Part shown: one piece after another, positions 10,786-24,053 of the stretch
Numbering within the stretch: the first letter of the stretch is position 1
Layout of the letters: each line of letters begins with the position of its first letter
DNA from: Nemertoderma westbladi
Lineage: Eukaryota > Xenacoelomorpha > Nemertodermatida > Nemertodermatidae
NCBI GenBank assembly: GCA_032718475.1
Contig: JAUCBJ010002594.1
Coordinates: 1-64,000 of the forward strand
Direction of reading: 5' to 3'
Length of the DNA: 64,000 bases
Program-made: the position numbers and the translations under genes
The notes under the pieces: generated by a model
What the model saw: the letters and a program-made list of their open reading frames with translations, nothing else
Database searches by the model: none
Told to the model about the DNA's origin: nothing

Positions 10786-11268
10786 GCTTTGTATGAATTC
10801 AATGCTATTTCATAACCCCAACGTATGTGAGTCGCAATCCTCCTTATATATGACTAAAATCTGTGACAGTCGGCAAATCAGTGTGTGTTAGTGTGAATAT
10901 TAGTGCAGAAATTGAGTGTGAAGGTTAATAAAGCATTCCTAAAGAATGCGCCATTTGCGTTATCTCATTGCCACTAGTTGTAATTAGTGTCAGTCATAAC
11001 TTTGTGTGATACTTAAAGCACCACACCCCAAAGGAACTGTTAATATTTCCCCGAAAGTAAATATAGTTGTCGGAGATTATGTAGTAGTGATCAATCGAAT
11101 AATACAAAGTAGCCTACTCCTCTCTCTAAAATAGAATCCAGTCTCCCACATCCGTGGGTCATACACCGCGCTAGACTGGCTTCAGCTGATATCAATTAGT
11201 CCGGGCGATTGTCAATTCCTAAGACACTTAAATTAGCGGGTTAAACTGCTAAAGGTCTAAAAGCGCGA
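10786..11268 (-). mobile_element. Putative LTR beginning TGTT at 11268
   Basis: On the minus strand the LINE 2 reading frame is cut at 11269 and the sequence TGTTCGCGCTTTTAGACC begins. The first ~50 bases match the terminus at 86-135. About 430 bases on, near 10840-10850, there is a TATATAAGG box, consistent with a retroelement promoter. The other end is unclear because the sequence passes into the BEL/Pao fragment. It could equally be the end of another transposon class; no terminal duplication can be tested because the far flank of LINE 2 is not seen. Confidence 0.4.
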
Positions 11269-11928
11269 ACATCGGGGAAAACACCACATGAAATACACTG
11301 GTTGATTAATGGGGTCAAGTGGTCAGCCAAAATACCTGCCGCTATTCTGGGTAATTTAAGTGGGAAAGGGTCATTAGTAGACTTATCCAGAGGAACTTTA
11401 TTTATTACTCTGAGAACATCATCCCTGTGAACTTCAGTGAGTACAAACGAAGAAGCAGGGCTGCGAATGAAACGAGTGGGATTCCTTCTAGACTTGGGAA
11501 TTTTTTTGCAAGTTTAGGGCCCACAGACACTTAAAAATTGTTAAATGCTTCTGCAATATCTGGAATTTCTGTTAGTGTTTTTTTTTTACTATCTTCATCA
11601 ACCACAACAATTTTCCTAGGGATTTTACGGTTTACACTTTTAGAAACAGCTTCATTTATGATCTTCCATGTTTTCTTTATATCACCATGTGACTCAGTAA
11701 ATTTATTTTCGAAATAACTTTTTTCAGCAGACCAAAGGACTGTCGACAATTTGTTACGAATTTTTTATAAATGTCACGGTTGAGTAAAGTCGAATTTTGA
11801 AGGTAAGCTGTATATAAGTCATATTTCAAATTAATTGACTCAAGTATGCCTGGAGTTATCCATTGCTTACGAGGCGTTGATTTTTTGTCTAAGACAATTT
11901 TCGGAAAATGTGAATCACAAATATTGGT
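11269..11928 (-). pseudogene. CR1/L2-like LINE family 2: linker and start of RT (3' part of split copy)
   Basis: The minus-strand translation continues the family 2 LINE after its interruption. It runs through the endonuclease-RT linker (KQWITPGI, then KKTWKIINEAVSKS) into the first RT segment, ending CISCGVFPD at 11269. In CR1/L2/Jockey-type elements the phrase I(N/S)xCISxGxFPDxxK opens the RT domain. Everything beyond is missing, replaced by the LTR-like terminus. The linker has drifted, and the element is non-functional. Confidence 0.8.
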
Positions 11929-12135
11929 GATAGTAACAATGTGTTGGCAAGCTGTATTTTTCGAGGTGTTTGTTATTATACATTTATTATAGGAAGGGAT
12001 CTAGGGGTCTTAACCTCGAATGATAAGTTTATTTTACCGAAAATAACTTTCTTTTATTGGCGCAATTGTAGGACTAATCCCATCCGTACTTTTAAACCGG
12101 GTAGTGTACAAATTTAGGAATCGCGTAATTTTTCT

Positions 12136-12292
12136 TGAAATTAATATCTCATATCTCTCCAAACCACGTACGCGTTTCGACCTTACTGGGTCTCATCAGC
12201 GTGGTGTCGGATTCGAACCTGGGACCTCGAGGTAGAAGCCGAGACTACAACCACTAGGCCACAGGTTCTTGAGATATGGAGTATTAATTTCA
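12136..12292 (-). repeat. tRNA-derived SINE-like unit, first copy
   Basis: The minus strand contains a good RNA polymerase III A box (TGGCCTAGTGG, 12251-12261) and B box (GGTTCGAATCC, 12209-12219) at tRNA-like spacing, in an order and context resembling a tRNA body. The segment is bracketed by a ~21-bp imperfect inverted repeat (GAAATTAATATCTCATATCTC near 12136 and its counterpart near 12271-12292). Downstream of the B box is GGTCGAAACGCG, a phrase often seen in SINE/LINE tails. It is a tRNA-like repeat, not a functional tRNA gene. Confidence 0.7.
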
Positions 12293-12546
12293 AAGCCAGC
12301 TGCCATTTTATTAGCCCCTGATGTTTTATTATTGATAGTAACAATGTGTTGGCAAGCTGTATTTTTCGAGGTGTTTGTTATTATACATTTATTATAGGAA
12401 GGGATCTAGGGGTCTTAACCTCGAATGATAAGTTTATTTTACCGAAAATAACTTATATTTTATTGGCGCAATTGTAGGACTAATCCCATCACATGCGTAC
12501 TTTTAAACCGGGTAGTGTACAAATTTAGGAATCGCGTAATTTTTCT

Positions 12547-12703
12547 GGAAATTAATATCTCATATCTCTCCAAACCACGTACGCGTTTCGACCTTACTGG
12601 GTCTCATCAGCGTGGTGTCGGATTCGAACCTGGGACCTCGAGGTGGAAGCCGAGACTACAACCACTAGGCCACAGGTTCTTGAGATATGGAGTATTAATT
12701 TCA
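12547..12703 (-). repeat. tRNA-derived SINE-like unit, second copy
   Basis: Near-identical second copy of the tRNA-like segment, with B box complement at 12620-12630 and A box complement at 12662-12672, produced by duplication of the ~410-bp composite unit. It differs from the first copy by only a few bases (for example GGTGGAAGCC against GGTAGAAGCC), so the duplication is recent. Confidence 0.7.
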
Positions 12704-12984
12704 AAGCCAGCTGCCATTTTATTAGCCCCTGATGTTTTATTATTGATAGTAACAATGTGTTGGCAAGCTGTATTTTTCGAGGTGTTTGTTATTATACATT
12801 TATTATAGGAAGGGATCTAGGGGTCTTAACCTCGAATGATAAGTTTATTTTACCGAAAATAACTGCAAATGCTCCTACAATTGCGCCAATAAAAGATAAG
12901 TTATTTTCGGTAAAATAAACTATCATTCGAGGTTAAGACCCCTAGATCCCTTCCTATAATAAATGTATAATAACAAATATTGGT

Positions 12985-13825
12985 AAACGTTTTGTAGAAG
13001 CGATTGAATTTTAGATTTGGATTGTGATCGTACCCATCGGATGAATAACTCCAGGAGGCAGGGTGAGACAATTGCTCTGTAAAATCTTGAGAATTAAATC
13101 TACTGAAATCAAACGCAGTTTTTTGTTTGTCTATTTTAAAATGAATAGAGTAGTGCATAAATATTGAGAAAACTGGAAAGTGGTCAGTTTTTCCCAGGAG
13201 TAATGGGAAGACTCCGCAATGAAGGGCTGAGTCCCAGTTGTTGGTGATTATATGATCAATTGCAGTTTGCGAGTTACCCTCAACTCTGGTTGGCTGCTGA
13301 ATAAGCCGTTTACAGCCATAACTATGGCAATAGGTTTAGATATTGCGTCACTTCGTTATTTTGTTTCATGACGTTAACATTCAAGTCACCAGTGAGAATT
13401 AATTCATACCCTTTAGACACAAATTTATCTAAAATTGCTTCCAATTGTGCCAAAACATTGCCTACAGGAAACACACCAGGTCTGTAGATGCAACCTATTA
13501 GTACAGGTTTACAGTTAGAGTTTGCTGTGAATGAGGGTAACAGTTCTACCCATGAACTCTCTAGTCCAGGCATAACAATATCTACACGATCTGTAAATTG
13601 CAGATCGCTGCGCACATATATGGCAGTACCACCTCGGGTTTGGTCCTTACCATATTTACGGTTGTCAAAAATAGGATCATGATAACCTGGAAAATAATTC
13701 AGTTTTACTCTATGATCATTGATAGAATATGTTTCTGTAAAAGCTGAACAATGGAACGTATGCTGCAGATCCGGTAGGAAATGTAAGACATCATTTTTGT
13801 TCTTGGCCAGACTCGACAATTAAGA
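12985..13825 (-). pseudogene. CR1/L2-like LINE family 2: endonuclease (5' part of split copy)
   Basis: Apurinic-type endonuclease on the minus strand. Visible are GYHDPIF and RGGTAIYVRSDL, then IGCIYRPG, LTGDLNVN (catalytic Asp/Asn), AIDHIITN and TDHFPVFS (the terminal D-H pair, with TDH in place of SDH). A single-base frameshift near 13320 separates LTGDLNVN from the IDH and TDH motifs. The sequence then runs to the composite insertion at 12984 and resumes at 11928. The 5' end stops at ~13825 against a scrap of LINE family 1. Motifs fit the CR1/L2/Jockey group rather than RTE. Confidence 0.85.
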
Positions 13826-13831
13826 TGAAAC

Positions 13832-14212
13832 AATTGTCAAAATTTTGGTCTTTCTGGAGTTAATAAGAAGACCAACACTAGAAGAAGCCTGTTCTAATGA
13901 GCTGAGGAGCCGTTGGGCTCCCTCTAGTGCTTCTGAGAGTACTCCTAAGTCATCAGCAAAGTCTAGATCAGTTAGGTACTTGGCAGGATTTCCTCGACTT
14001 CTGGAGCCAGTAGGTGGAGTTATCATCACCCCATCATCATTATGATGATCTAAGGACATGCGTAGAACATAGTCAACCACAATTATGAACAAGAATGGCG
14101 CAAGTGTGTCTCCTTGGAGGACTCCCCATAATGCTTCAAATGGTTCTGTGTCACCATCAACAGTAGACACAAATGTTATCGAACCATCGTATACTGATCT
14201 GATTGCTGCAAT
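13832..14212 (-). pseudogene. LINE family 1, copy 4: internal RT fragment
   Basis: Corresponds to ~45781-46157 of the intact family 1 copy, at high identity. It encodes the central RT palm: GVLQGDTLAPFLF, then the catalytic DLDFADDLG motif, ending in NSRKTKIL. The fragment is truncated on both sides, joining LINE 2 at ~13825 and the 45-bp minisatellite at ~14225 after an 11-base spacer. Confidence 0.9.
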
Positions 14213-14454
14213 ATAGTTAGGCTTGAAATCCCAAACATCGCAGTGCCGTGTATCAGGTATCGGTATACCGAAATCCCAACCATTGCGGGTCTGTGTATCA
14301 GGTATCGGTATACCGAAATCCCAAACATCTAGGTCCGTGTATCAGGTATCGGTATAACGAAATCCCAAACATCGCGGGTCCGTGTTTCAGGCATCGGTAT
14401 ACCGAAATCCCTAACATCGCGGGTCCGTGTATCAGGTATTGGTATACCGAAATC

Positions 14455-17400
14455 CCAAACATCGCGGGTCCGTGTATCAGGTATCGGTATAACGAAATCC
14501 CAAACATCGCGGGTCCGTGTATCAGGCATCGGTACACCGAAATCCCAAACATCGCGGGTCCGTGTATCAGGCATATCGGTATACTGAAATCCCAAACATT
14601 GCGGGTCCGTGTATCAGGCATATCGGTATACCGAAATCCCAAACATCGCGGGTCCGTGTATCAGGTATATCGGTATACCGAAATCCCAAACATCTAGGTC
14701 CGTGTATCAGGCATATCGGTATACTGAAATACCAAACATCGCGGGTCCGTGTATCAGGCATCGGTTTACCGAAATTCCAAACATTGCGGGTCCGTGTATC
14801 AGGTATCGGTATACCGAAATCCCAAACATCGTGGTGCCGTGTATCAGGCATCAGTATACCGAAATCCCAAACATCGCGGGTCTGTGTATCAGGCATATCG
14901 GTATACCGAAATCCCAAACATCGCTGGTCCGTGTATCAGGTATCGGTATACCGAAATCCCAAACATCGCGGGTCCGAGTATCAGGTATCGGTATACCGAA
15001 ATCCCAAACATCGCGGGTCCGTGTATCAGGCATATCAGTATACCGAAATTCCAAACATCGCGGGTCCGTGTATCAGGCATCGGTATACCGAAATCCCAAA
15101 CATCACGGGTCCGTGTATCAGGCATCAGTATACCGAAATCCCAAACATTGCGGGTCCGTGTATCAGGCATATCGGTATACCGAAATTCCAAACATCGCGG
15201 GTCTGTGTATCAGGCATCGGTATACCGAAATCCCAAACATCGCGGGTCCGTGTATCAGGTATCGGTATACCGAAATCCCAAACATCGCGGGTCCGTGTAT
15301 CAGGCATATCGGTATACCGAAATTCCAAACATCGCGGGTCCGTGTATCAGGCATCGGTATACCGAAAATCCCAAACATCGCGGGTCCATGTATCAGGCAT
15401 CGGTATACCGAAATCCCAAACATCGCAGGGCTGTGTATCAGGCATCAGTATACCGAAATCCCAAACATCGCGGGTCCGTGTATCAGGCATCAGTATAACG
15501 AAATCCCAAACATCGCGGGTCCGTGTATCAGGCATCGGTATACCGAAATCCCAAACATCGCGAGTCCGTGTATCAGGCATATCGGTATACCGAAATTCCA
15601 AACATCGCGGGTCCGTGTATCAGGCATCGGTATACCGAAATCCCAAACATCGCGGGTCCGTGTATCAGGCATCGGTATACCGAAATCCCAAACATCGCAG
15701 GTCCATGTATCAGGTATCAATATACCGAAATCCCAAACATCGCGGGTCCGTGTATCAGGTATCGGTATACAGAAATCCCAAACATCGCGGGTCTGTGTAT
15801 CAGGCATATCGATATACCGAAATCCCAAACATTGCGGGTCCGTGTATCAGGTATCGGTATACCGAAATCCCAAACATCGCGGGTCCGTGTATCAGGTATC
15901 GGTATACCGAAATCCCAAACATCGTGGGTCCGTGTATCAGGCATATCGGTATACCGAAATCCCAAACATCGCGGGTCCGTGTATCAGGCAAATCGGTATA
16001 CTTAAATCCCAAACATCGCGGGTCCGTGTATCAGGTATATCGGTATACCGAAATCCCAAACATCTAGGTCCGTGTATCAGGCATATCGGTATACTGAAAT
16101 ACCAAACATCGCGGGTCCGTGTATCAGGCATCGGTATACCGAAATCCCAAACATTGCGGGTCCGTGTATCAGGTATCGGTATACCGAAATCCCAAACATC
16201 GCGGTGCCGTGTATCAGGCATCAGTATACCGAAATCCCAAACATCGCGGGTCCGTGTATCAGGCATATCGGTATACCGAAATCCCAAACATCGCTGGTCC
16301 GTGTATCAGGTATCGGTATACTGAAATCCCAAACATCGCGGGTCCGAGTATCAGGTATCGGTATACTGAAATCCCAAACATCGTGGGTCCGTGTATCAGG
16401 CATATCGGTATACCGAAATTCCAAACATCGCGGGTCCGTGTATCAGGCATTGGTATACCGAAATCCCAAACATCACGGGTCCGTGTATCAGGCATCAGTA
16501 TACCGAAATCCCAAACATCGCGGGTCCGTGTATCAGGCATCGGTATACCGAAATCCCAAACATCGCGGGTCCGTGTATCAGGTATCGGTATACCGAAATC
16601 CCAAACATCGCGGGTCCGTGTATCAGGCATATCGGTATACCGAAATTCCAAACATCGCGGGTCCGTGTATCAGGCATCGGTATACCGAAATCCCAAACAT
16701 CGCGGGTCCATGTATCAGGCATCGGTATACCGAAATCCCAAACATCACAGGGCTGTGTATCAGGCATCAGTATACCGAAATCCCAAACATCGCGGGTCCG
16801 TGTATCAGGCATCGGTATACCAAAATCCCAAACATCGCGGGTCCGTGTATCAGGCATCGGTATACCGAAATCCCAAACATCGCGAGTCTGTGTATCAGGC
16901 ATATCGGTATACCGAAATTCCAAACATTGCGGGTCCGTGTATCAGGCATCAGTATACCGAAATCCCAAACATCGCGGGTCCGTGTATCAGGCATCGGTAT
17001 ACTGAAATCCCAAACATTGCAGGTCCATGTATCAGGTATCGGTATACCGAAATCCCAAACATCGCGGGTCCGTGTATCAGGTATCGGTATACCGAAATCC
17101 CAAACATCGCGGGTCTGTGTGTCAGGCATATCGATATACCGAAATCGCAAACATCGCGGGTCCGTGTATCAGGTATCGGTATACCGAAATCCCAAACATC
17201 GCGGGTCCGTGTATCAGGTATCGGTATACCGAAATCCCAAACATCACGGGTCCGTGTATCAGGCATATCGGTATACCGAAATCCCAAACATCGCGGGTCT
17301 GTGTATCAGGCATATCGGTATACCGAAATCCCAAACATCGCGGGTCCGTGTATCAGGTATCGGTATACCGAAATCCCAAACATCGCGGGTCCGTGTATCA

Positions 17401-20400
17401 GGTATCGTTATACCGAAATCCCAAACATCGCGGGTCCGTGTATCAGGCATATTGGTATACCGAAATCCCAAACATCGCGGGTCCGTGTATCAGGTATCGG
17501 TATACCGAAATCCCAAGCATCTAGGTCCGTGTATCAGGTATCGGTATACCGAAATCCCAAACATTGCGGGTCCGTGTATCAGGCATATTGGTATACCGAA
17601 TTCCCAAACATCGCGGGTCTGTGTATCAGGTATCGGTATACCGAAATCCCAAACATCGCGGGTCCATGTATCAGGTATCGGTATACCGAAATCCCAAACA
17701 TCGCGGGTCCGTGTATCAGGCATATCGGTATACCGAAATCCCAAACATCGCGGGTCCGTGTATCAGGTATCGGTATACCGAAATCCCAAACATCAAGGGT
17801 CCGTGTATCAGGCATATCGGTATACCGAAATCCCAAACATCGCGGGTCCATGTATCAGGTCTTGGTATACCGAAATCCCAAACATCGCGGGTCCGTGTAT
17901 CAGGCATATCGGTATACCGAAATCACAAACATCGCAGGTCCGTGTATCAGGTATCGGTATACCGAAATCCCAAACATCACGGGTCCATGTATCAGGTATC
18001 GGTATACCGAAATCCCAAACATCGTGGGTCCGTGTATCAGGTATCGGTATACCGAAATCCCAAACATCGCGGGTCTGTGTATCAGGTATCGGTATACCGA
18101 AATCCCAAACATCACGGGTCCGTGTATCAGGCATCAGTATACCGAAATCCCAAACATTGCGGGTCCGTGTATCAGGCATATCGGTATACCGAAATTCCAA
18201 ACATTGCGGGTCCATGTATCAGGCATTGGTATACCGAAATCCCAAACATCACGGGTCCGTGTATCAGGCATCAGTATACCGAAATCCCAAACATTGCGGG
18301 TCCGTGTATCAGGCATATCGGTATACCGAAATTCCAAACATCGCAGGTCCGTGTATCAGGTATCGGTATACCGAAATCCCAAACATCGCGGGTCCGTGTA
18401 TCAGGTATCGGTATACCGAAATCCCAAACATCGCGGGTCCATGTATCAGGCATATCGGTATACCGAAATCCCAAACATCGCGGGTCCGTGTATCAGGTAT
18501 CGGTATACCGAAATCCCAAACATCAAGGGTCCGTGTATCAGGCATATCGGTATACCGAAATCCCAAACATCGCGGGTCCATGTATCAGGTCTTGGTATAC
18601 CGAAATCCCAAACATCGCGGGTCCGTGTATCAGGCATATCGGTATACCGAAATCACAAACATCGCGGGTCCGTGTATCAGGTATCGGTATACCGAAATCC
18701 CAAACATCACGGGTCCATGTATCAGGTATCGGTATACCGAAATCCCAAACATCGCGGGTCCGTGTATCAGGTATCGGTATACCGAAATCCCAAACATCGC
18801 GGGTCCGTGTATCAGGTATCGGTATACCGAAATCCCAAACATCACGGGTCCGTGTATCAGACATCAGTATACCGAAATCCCAAACATTGCGGGTCCGTGT
18901 ATCAGGCATATCGGTATACCGAAATTCCAAACATTGCGGGTCCATGTATCAGGCATTGGTATACCGAAATCCCAAACATCACGGGTCCGTGTATCAGGCA
19001 TCAGTATACCGAAATCCCAAACATTGCGGGTCCGTGTATCAGGCATATCGGTATACCGAAATTCCAAACATCGCGGGTCCGTGTATCAGGTATCGGTATA
19101 CCGAAATCCCAAACATCGCGGGTCCGTGTATCAGGTATCGGTATACCGAAATCCCAAACATCGCGGGTCCATGTATCAGGCATATCGGTATACCGAAATC
19201 CCAAACATCGCGGGTCCGTGTATCAGGTATCGGTATACCGAAATCCCAAACATCAAGGGTCCGTGTATCAGGCATATCGGTATACCGAAATTCCAAACAT
19301 CGTGGGTCCGTGTATCAGGCATCGGTATACCGAAATCCCAAACATCGCGGGTCCGTGTATCAGGTATCGGTATAACGAAATCCCAAACATCGCGGGTCCG
19401 TGTATCAGGCATCGGTACACCGAAATCCCAAACATCGCGGGTCCGTGTATCAGGCATATCGGTATACTGAAATCCCAAACATTGCGGGTCCGTGTATCAG
19501 GCATATCGGTATACCGAAATCCCAAACATCGCGGGTCCGTGTATCAGGTATATCGGTATACCGAAATCCCAAACATCTAGGTCCGTGTATCAGGCATATC
19601 GGTATACTGAAATACCAAACATCGCGGGTCCGTGTATCAGGCATCGGTTTACCGAAATTCCAAACATTGCGGGTCCGTGTATCAGGTATCGGTATACCGA
19701 AATCCCAAACATCGTGGTGCCGTGTATCAGGCATCAGTATACCGAAATCCCAAACATCGCGGGTCTGTGTATCAGGCATATCGGTATACCGAAATCCCAA
19801 ACATCGCTGGTCCGTGTATCAGGTATCGGTATACCGAAATCCCAAACATCGCGGGTCCGAGTATCAGGTATCGGTATACCGAAATCCCAAACATCGCGGG
19901 TCCGTGTATCAGGCATATCAGTATACCGAAATTCCAAACATCGCGGGTCCGTGTATCAGGCATCGGTATACCGAAATCCCAAACATCACGGGTCCGTGTA
20001 TCAGGCATCAGTATACCGAAATCCCAAACATTGCGGGTCCGTGTATCAGGCATATCGGTATACCGAAATTCCAAACATCGCGGGTCTGTGTATCAGGCAT
20101 CGGTATACCGAAATCCCAAACATCGCGGGTCCGTGTATCAGGTATCGGTATACCGAAATCCCAAACATCGCGGGTCCGTGTATCAGGCATATCGGTATAC
20201 CGAAATTCCAAACATCGCGGGTCCGTGTATCAGGCATCGGTATACCGAAAATCCCAAACATCGCGGGTCCATGTATCAGGCATCGGTATACCGAAATCCC
20301 AAACATCGCAGGGCTGTGTATCAGGCATCAGTATACCGAAATCCCAAACATCGCGGGTCCGTGTATCAGGCATCAGTATAACGAAATCCCAAACATCGCG

Positions 20401-23400
20401 GGTCCGTGTATCAGGCATCGGTATACCGAAATCCCAAACATCGCGAGTCCGTGTATCAGGCATATCGGTATACCGAAATTCCAAACATCGCGGGTCCGTG
20501 TATCAGGCATCGGTATACCGAAATCCCAAACATCGCGGGTCCGTGTATCAGGCATCGGTATACCGAAATCCCAAACATCGCAGGTCCATGTATCAGGTAT
20601 CAATATACCGAAATCCCAAACATCGCGGGTCCGTGTATCAGGTATCGGTATACAGAAATCCCAAACATCGCGGGTCTGTGTATCAGGCATATCGATATAC
20701 CGAAATCCCAAACATTGCGGGTCCGTGTATCAGGTATCGGTATACCGAAATCCCAAACATCGCGGGTCCGTGTATCAGGTATCGGTATACCGAAATCCCA
20801 AACATCGTGGGTCCGTGTATCAGGCATATCGGTATACCGAAATCCCAAACATCGCGGGTCCGTGTATCAGGCAAATCGGTATACTGAAATCCCAAACATC
20901 GCGGGTCCGTGTATCAGGTATATCGGTATACCGAAATCCCAAACATCTAGGTCCGTGTATCAGGCATATCGGTATACTGAAATACCAAACATCGCGGGTC
21001 CGTGTATCAGGCATCGGTATACCGAAATCCCAAACATTGCGGGTCCGTGTATCAGGTATCGGTATACCGAAATCCCAAACATCGCGGTGCCGTGTATCAG
21101 GCATCAGTATACCGAAATCCCAAACATCGCGGGTCCGTGTATCAGGCATATCGGTATACCGAAATCCCAAACATCGCTGGTCCGTGTATCAGGTATCGGT
21201 ATACTGAAATCCCAAACATCGCGGGTCCGAGTATCAGGTATCGGTATACTGAAATCCCAAACATCGTGGGTCCGTGTATCAGGCATATCGGTATACCGAA
21301 ATTCCAAACATCGCGGGTCCGTGTATCAGGCATTGGTATACCGAAATCCCAAACATCACGGGTCCGTGTATCAGGCATCAGTATACCGAAATCCCAAACA
21401 TCGCGGGTCCGTGTATCAGGCATCGGTATACCGAAATCCCAAACATCGCGGGTCCGTGTATCAGGTATCGGTATACCGAAATCCCAAACATCGCGGGTCC
21501 GTGTATCAGGCATATCGGTATACCGAAATTCCAAACATCGCGGGTCCGTGTATCAGGCATCGGTATACCGAAATCCCAAACATCGCGGGTCCATGTATCA
21601 GGCATCGGTATACCGAAATCCCAAACATCACAGGGCTGTGTATCAGGCATCAGTATACCGAAATCCCAAACATCGCGGGTCCGTGTATCAGGCATCGGTA
21701 TACCAAAATCCCAAACATCGCGGGTCCGTGTATCAGGCATCGGTATACCGAAATCCCAAACATCGCGAGTCTGTGTATCAGGCATATCGGTATACCGAAA
21801 TTCCAAACATTGCGGGTCCGTGTATCAGGCATCAGTATACCGAAATCCCAAACATCGCGGGTCCGTGTATCAGGCATCGGTATACTGAAATCCCAAACAT
21901 TGCAGGTCCATGTATCAGGTATCGGTATACCGAAATCCCAAACATCGCGGGTCCGTGTATCAGGTATCGGTATACCGAAATCCCAAACATCGCGGGTCTG
22001 TGTGTCAGGCATATCGATATACCGAAATCGCAAACATCGCGGGTCCGTGTATCAGGTATCGGTATACCGAAATCCCAAACATCGCGGGTCCGTGTATCAG
22101 GTATCGGTATACCGAAATCCCAAACATCACGGGTCCGTGTATCAGGCATATCGGTATACCGAAATCCCAAACATCGCGGGTCTGTGTATCAGGCATATCG
22201 GTATACCGAAATCCCAAACATCGCGGGTCCGTGTATCAGGTATCGGTATACCGAAATCCCAAACATCGCGGGTCCGTGTATCAGGTATCGTTATACCGAA
22301 ATCCCAAACATCGCGGGTCCGTGTATCAGGCATATTGGTATACCGAAATCCCAAACATCGCGGGTCCGTGTATCAGGTATCGGTATACCGAAATCCCAAG
22401 CATCTAGGTCCGTGTATCAGGTATCGGTATACCGAAATCCCAAACATTGCGGGTCCGTGTATCAGGCATATTGGTATACCGAATTCCCAAACATCGCGGG
22501 TCTGTGTATCAGGTATCGGTATACCGAAATCCCAAACATCGCGGGTCCATGTATCAGGTATCGGTATACCGAAATCCCAAACATCGCGGGTCCGTGTATC
22601 AGGCATATCGGTATACCGAAATCCCAAACATCGCGGGTCCGTGTATCAGGTATCGGTATACCGAAATCCCAAACATCAAGGGTCCGTGTATCAGGCATAT
22701 CGGTATACCGAAATCCCAAACATCGCGGGTCCATGTATCAGGTCTTGGTATACCGAAATCCCAAACATCGCGGGTCCGTGTATCAGGCATATCGGTATAC
22801 CGAAATCACAAACATCGCAGGTCCGTGTATCAGGTATCGGTATACCGAAATCCCAAACATCACGGGTCCATGTATCAGGTATCGGTATACCGAAATCCCA
22901 AACATCGTGGGTCCGTGTATCAGGTATCGGTATACCGAAATCCCAAACATCGCGGGTCTGTGTATCAGGTATCGGTATACCGAAATCCCAAACATCACGG
23001 GTCCGTGTATCAGGCATCAGTATACCGAAATCCCAAACATTGCGGGTCCGTGTATCAGGCATATCGGTATACCGAAATTCCAAACATTGCGGGTCCATGT
23101 ATCAGGCATTGGTATACCGAAATCCCAAACATCACGGGTCCGTGTATCAGGCATCAGTATACCGAAATCCCAAACATTGCGGGTCCGTGTATCAGGCATA
23201 TCGGTATACCGAAATTCCAAACATCGCAGGTCCGTGTATCAGGTATCGGTATACCGAAATCCCAAACATCGCGGGTCCGTGTATCAGGTATCGGTATACC
23301 GAAATCCCAAACATCGCGGGTCCATGTATCAGGCATATCGGTATACCGAAATCCCAAACATCGCGGGTCCGTGTATCAGGTATCGGTATACCGAAATCCC

Positions 23401-24053
23401 AAACATCAAGGGTCCGTGTATCAGGCATATCGGTATACCGAAATCCCAAACATCGCGGCTCCATGTATCAGGTCTTGGTATACCGAAATCCCAAACATCG
23501 CGGGTCCGTGTATCAGGCATATCGGTATACCGAAATCACAAACATCGCGGGTCCGTGTATCAGGTATCGGTATACCGAAATCCCAAACATCACGGGTCCA
23601 TGTATCAGGTATCGGTATACCGAAATCCCAAACATCGCGGGTCCGTGTATCAGGTATCGGTATACCGAAATCCCAAACATCGCGGGTCCGTGTATCAGGT
23701 ATCGGTATACCGAAATCCCAAACATCACGGGTCCGTGTATCAGACATCAGTATACCGAAATCCCAAACATTGCGGGTCCGTGTATCAGGCATATCGGTAT
23801 ACCGAAATTCCAAACATTGCGGGTCCATGTATCAGGCATTGGTATACCGAAATCCCAAACATCACGGGTCCGTGTATCAGGCATCAGTATACCGAAATCC
23901 CAAACATTGCGGGTCCGTGTATCAGGCATATCGGTATACCGAAATTCCAAACATCGCGGGTCCGTGTATCAGGTATCGGTATACCGAAATCCCAAACATC
24001 GCGGGTCCGTGTATCAGGTATCGGTATACCGAAATCCCAAACATCGCGGGTCT
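14455..24053. repeat. Higher-order repeat: 4,883-bp block duplicated in tandem
   Basis: Positions 14455-19170 recur at 19338-24053 with a constant offset of 4,883 bases; the same pattern of 44/45/47-base variants repeats in order. I noticed only two base differences (CTTAAATCCC near 16000 against CTGAAATCCC; GCGGGTCCATG near 18570 against GCGGCTCCATG near 23455). Such similarity implies a very recent duplication of ~107 units at once, or an assembly duplication. Confidence 0.85.
17700..19160. repeat. Higher-order repeat: 730-bp block, two copies
   Basis: Inside the first 4,883-bp block the ordered variants at ~17700-18430 recur at ~18430-19160 with an offset of 730 bases (16 units). The rare variants CATCAAGGG and CAGGTCTTGG appear at the same place in both. 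The pair is carried again in the second 4,883-bp block. Confidence 0.8.

Larger units (their letters stand above)
11929..12984. mobile_element. Composite insertion: foldback arms plus tRNA-like units, duplicated 2.3 times
   Basis: This block interrupts LINE 2. A unit of ~405-411 bp occurs at 11929-12333 and 12334-12744, then partially at 12745-12864. Each unit starts with 44 bp of LINE 2 coding sequence, continues with a ~80-bp arm (GGAAGGGATCTAGGGGTCTT through TTTTACCGAAAATAACTT), then a tRNA-like segment. The block closes at 12868-12970 with the same arm in inverted orientation, so the outermost arms form an inverted-repeat pair. Because the duplicated unit includes LINE sequence, tandem duplication must have followed the original insertion. 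Confidence 0.85.

Noticed and set aside
12200-12262. Functional tRNA gene on the minus strand
   Set aside because: A and B boxes are good, but the segment is inside a duplicated repeat with inverted flanks and I could not fold a convincing acceptor and anticodon stem. SINE-like origin is more likely.
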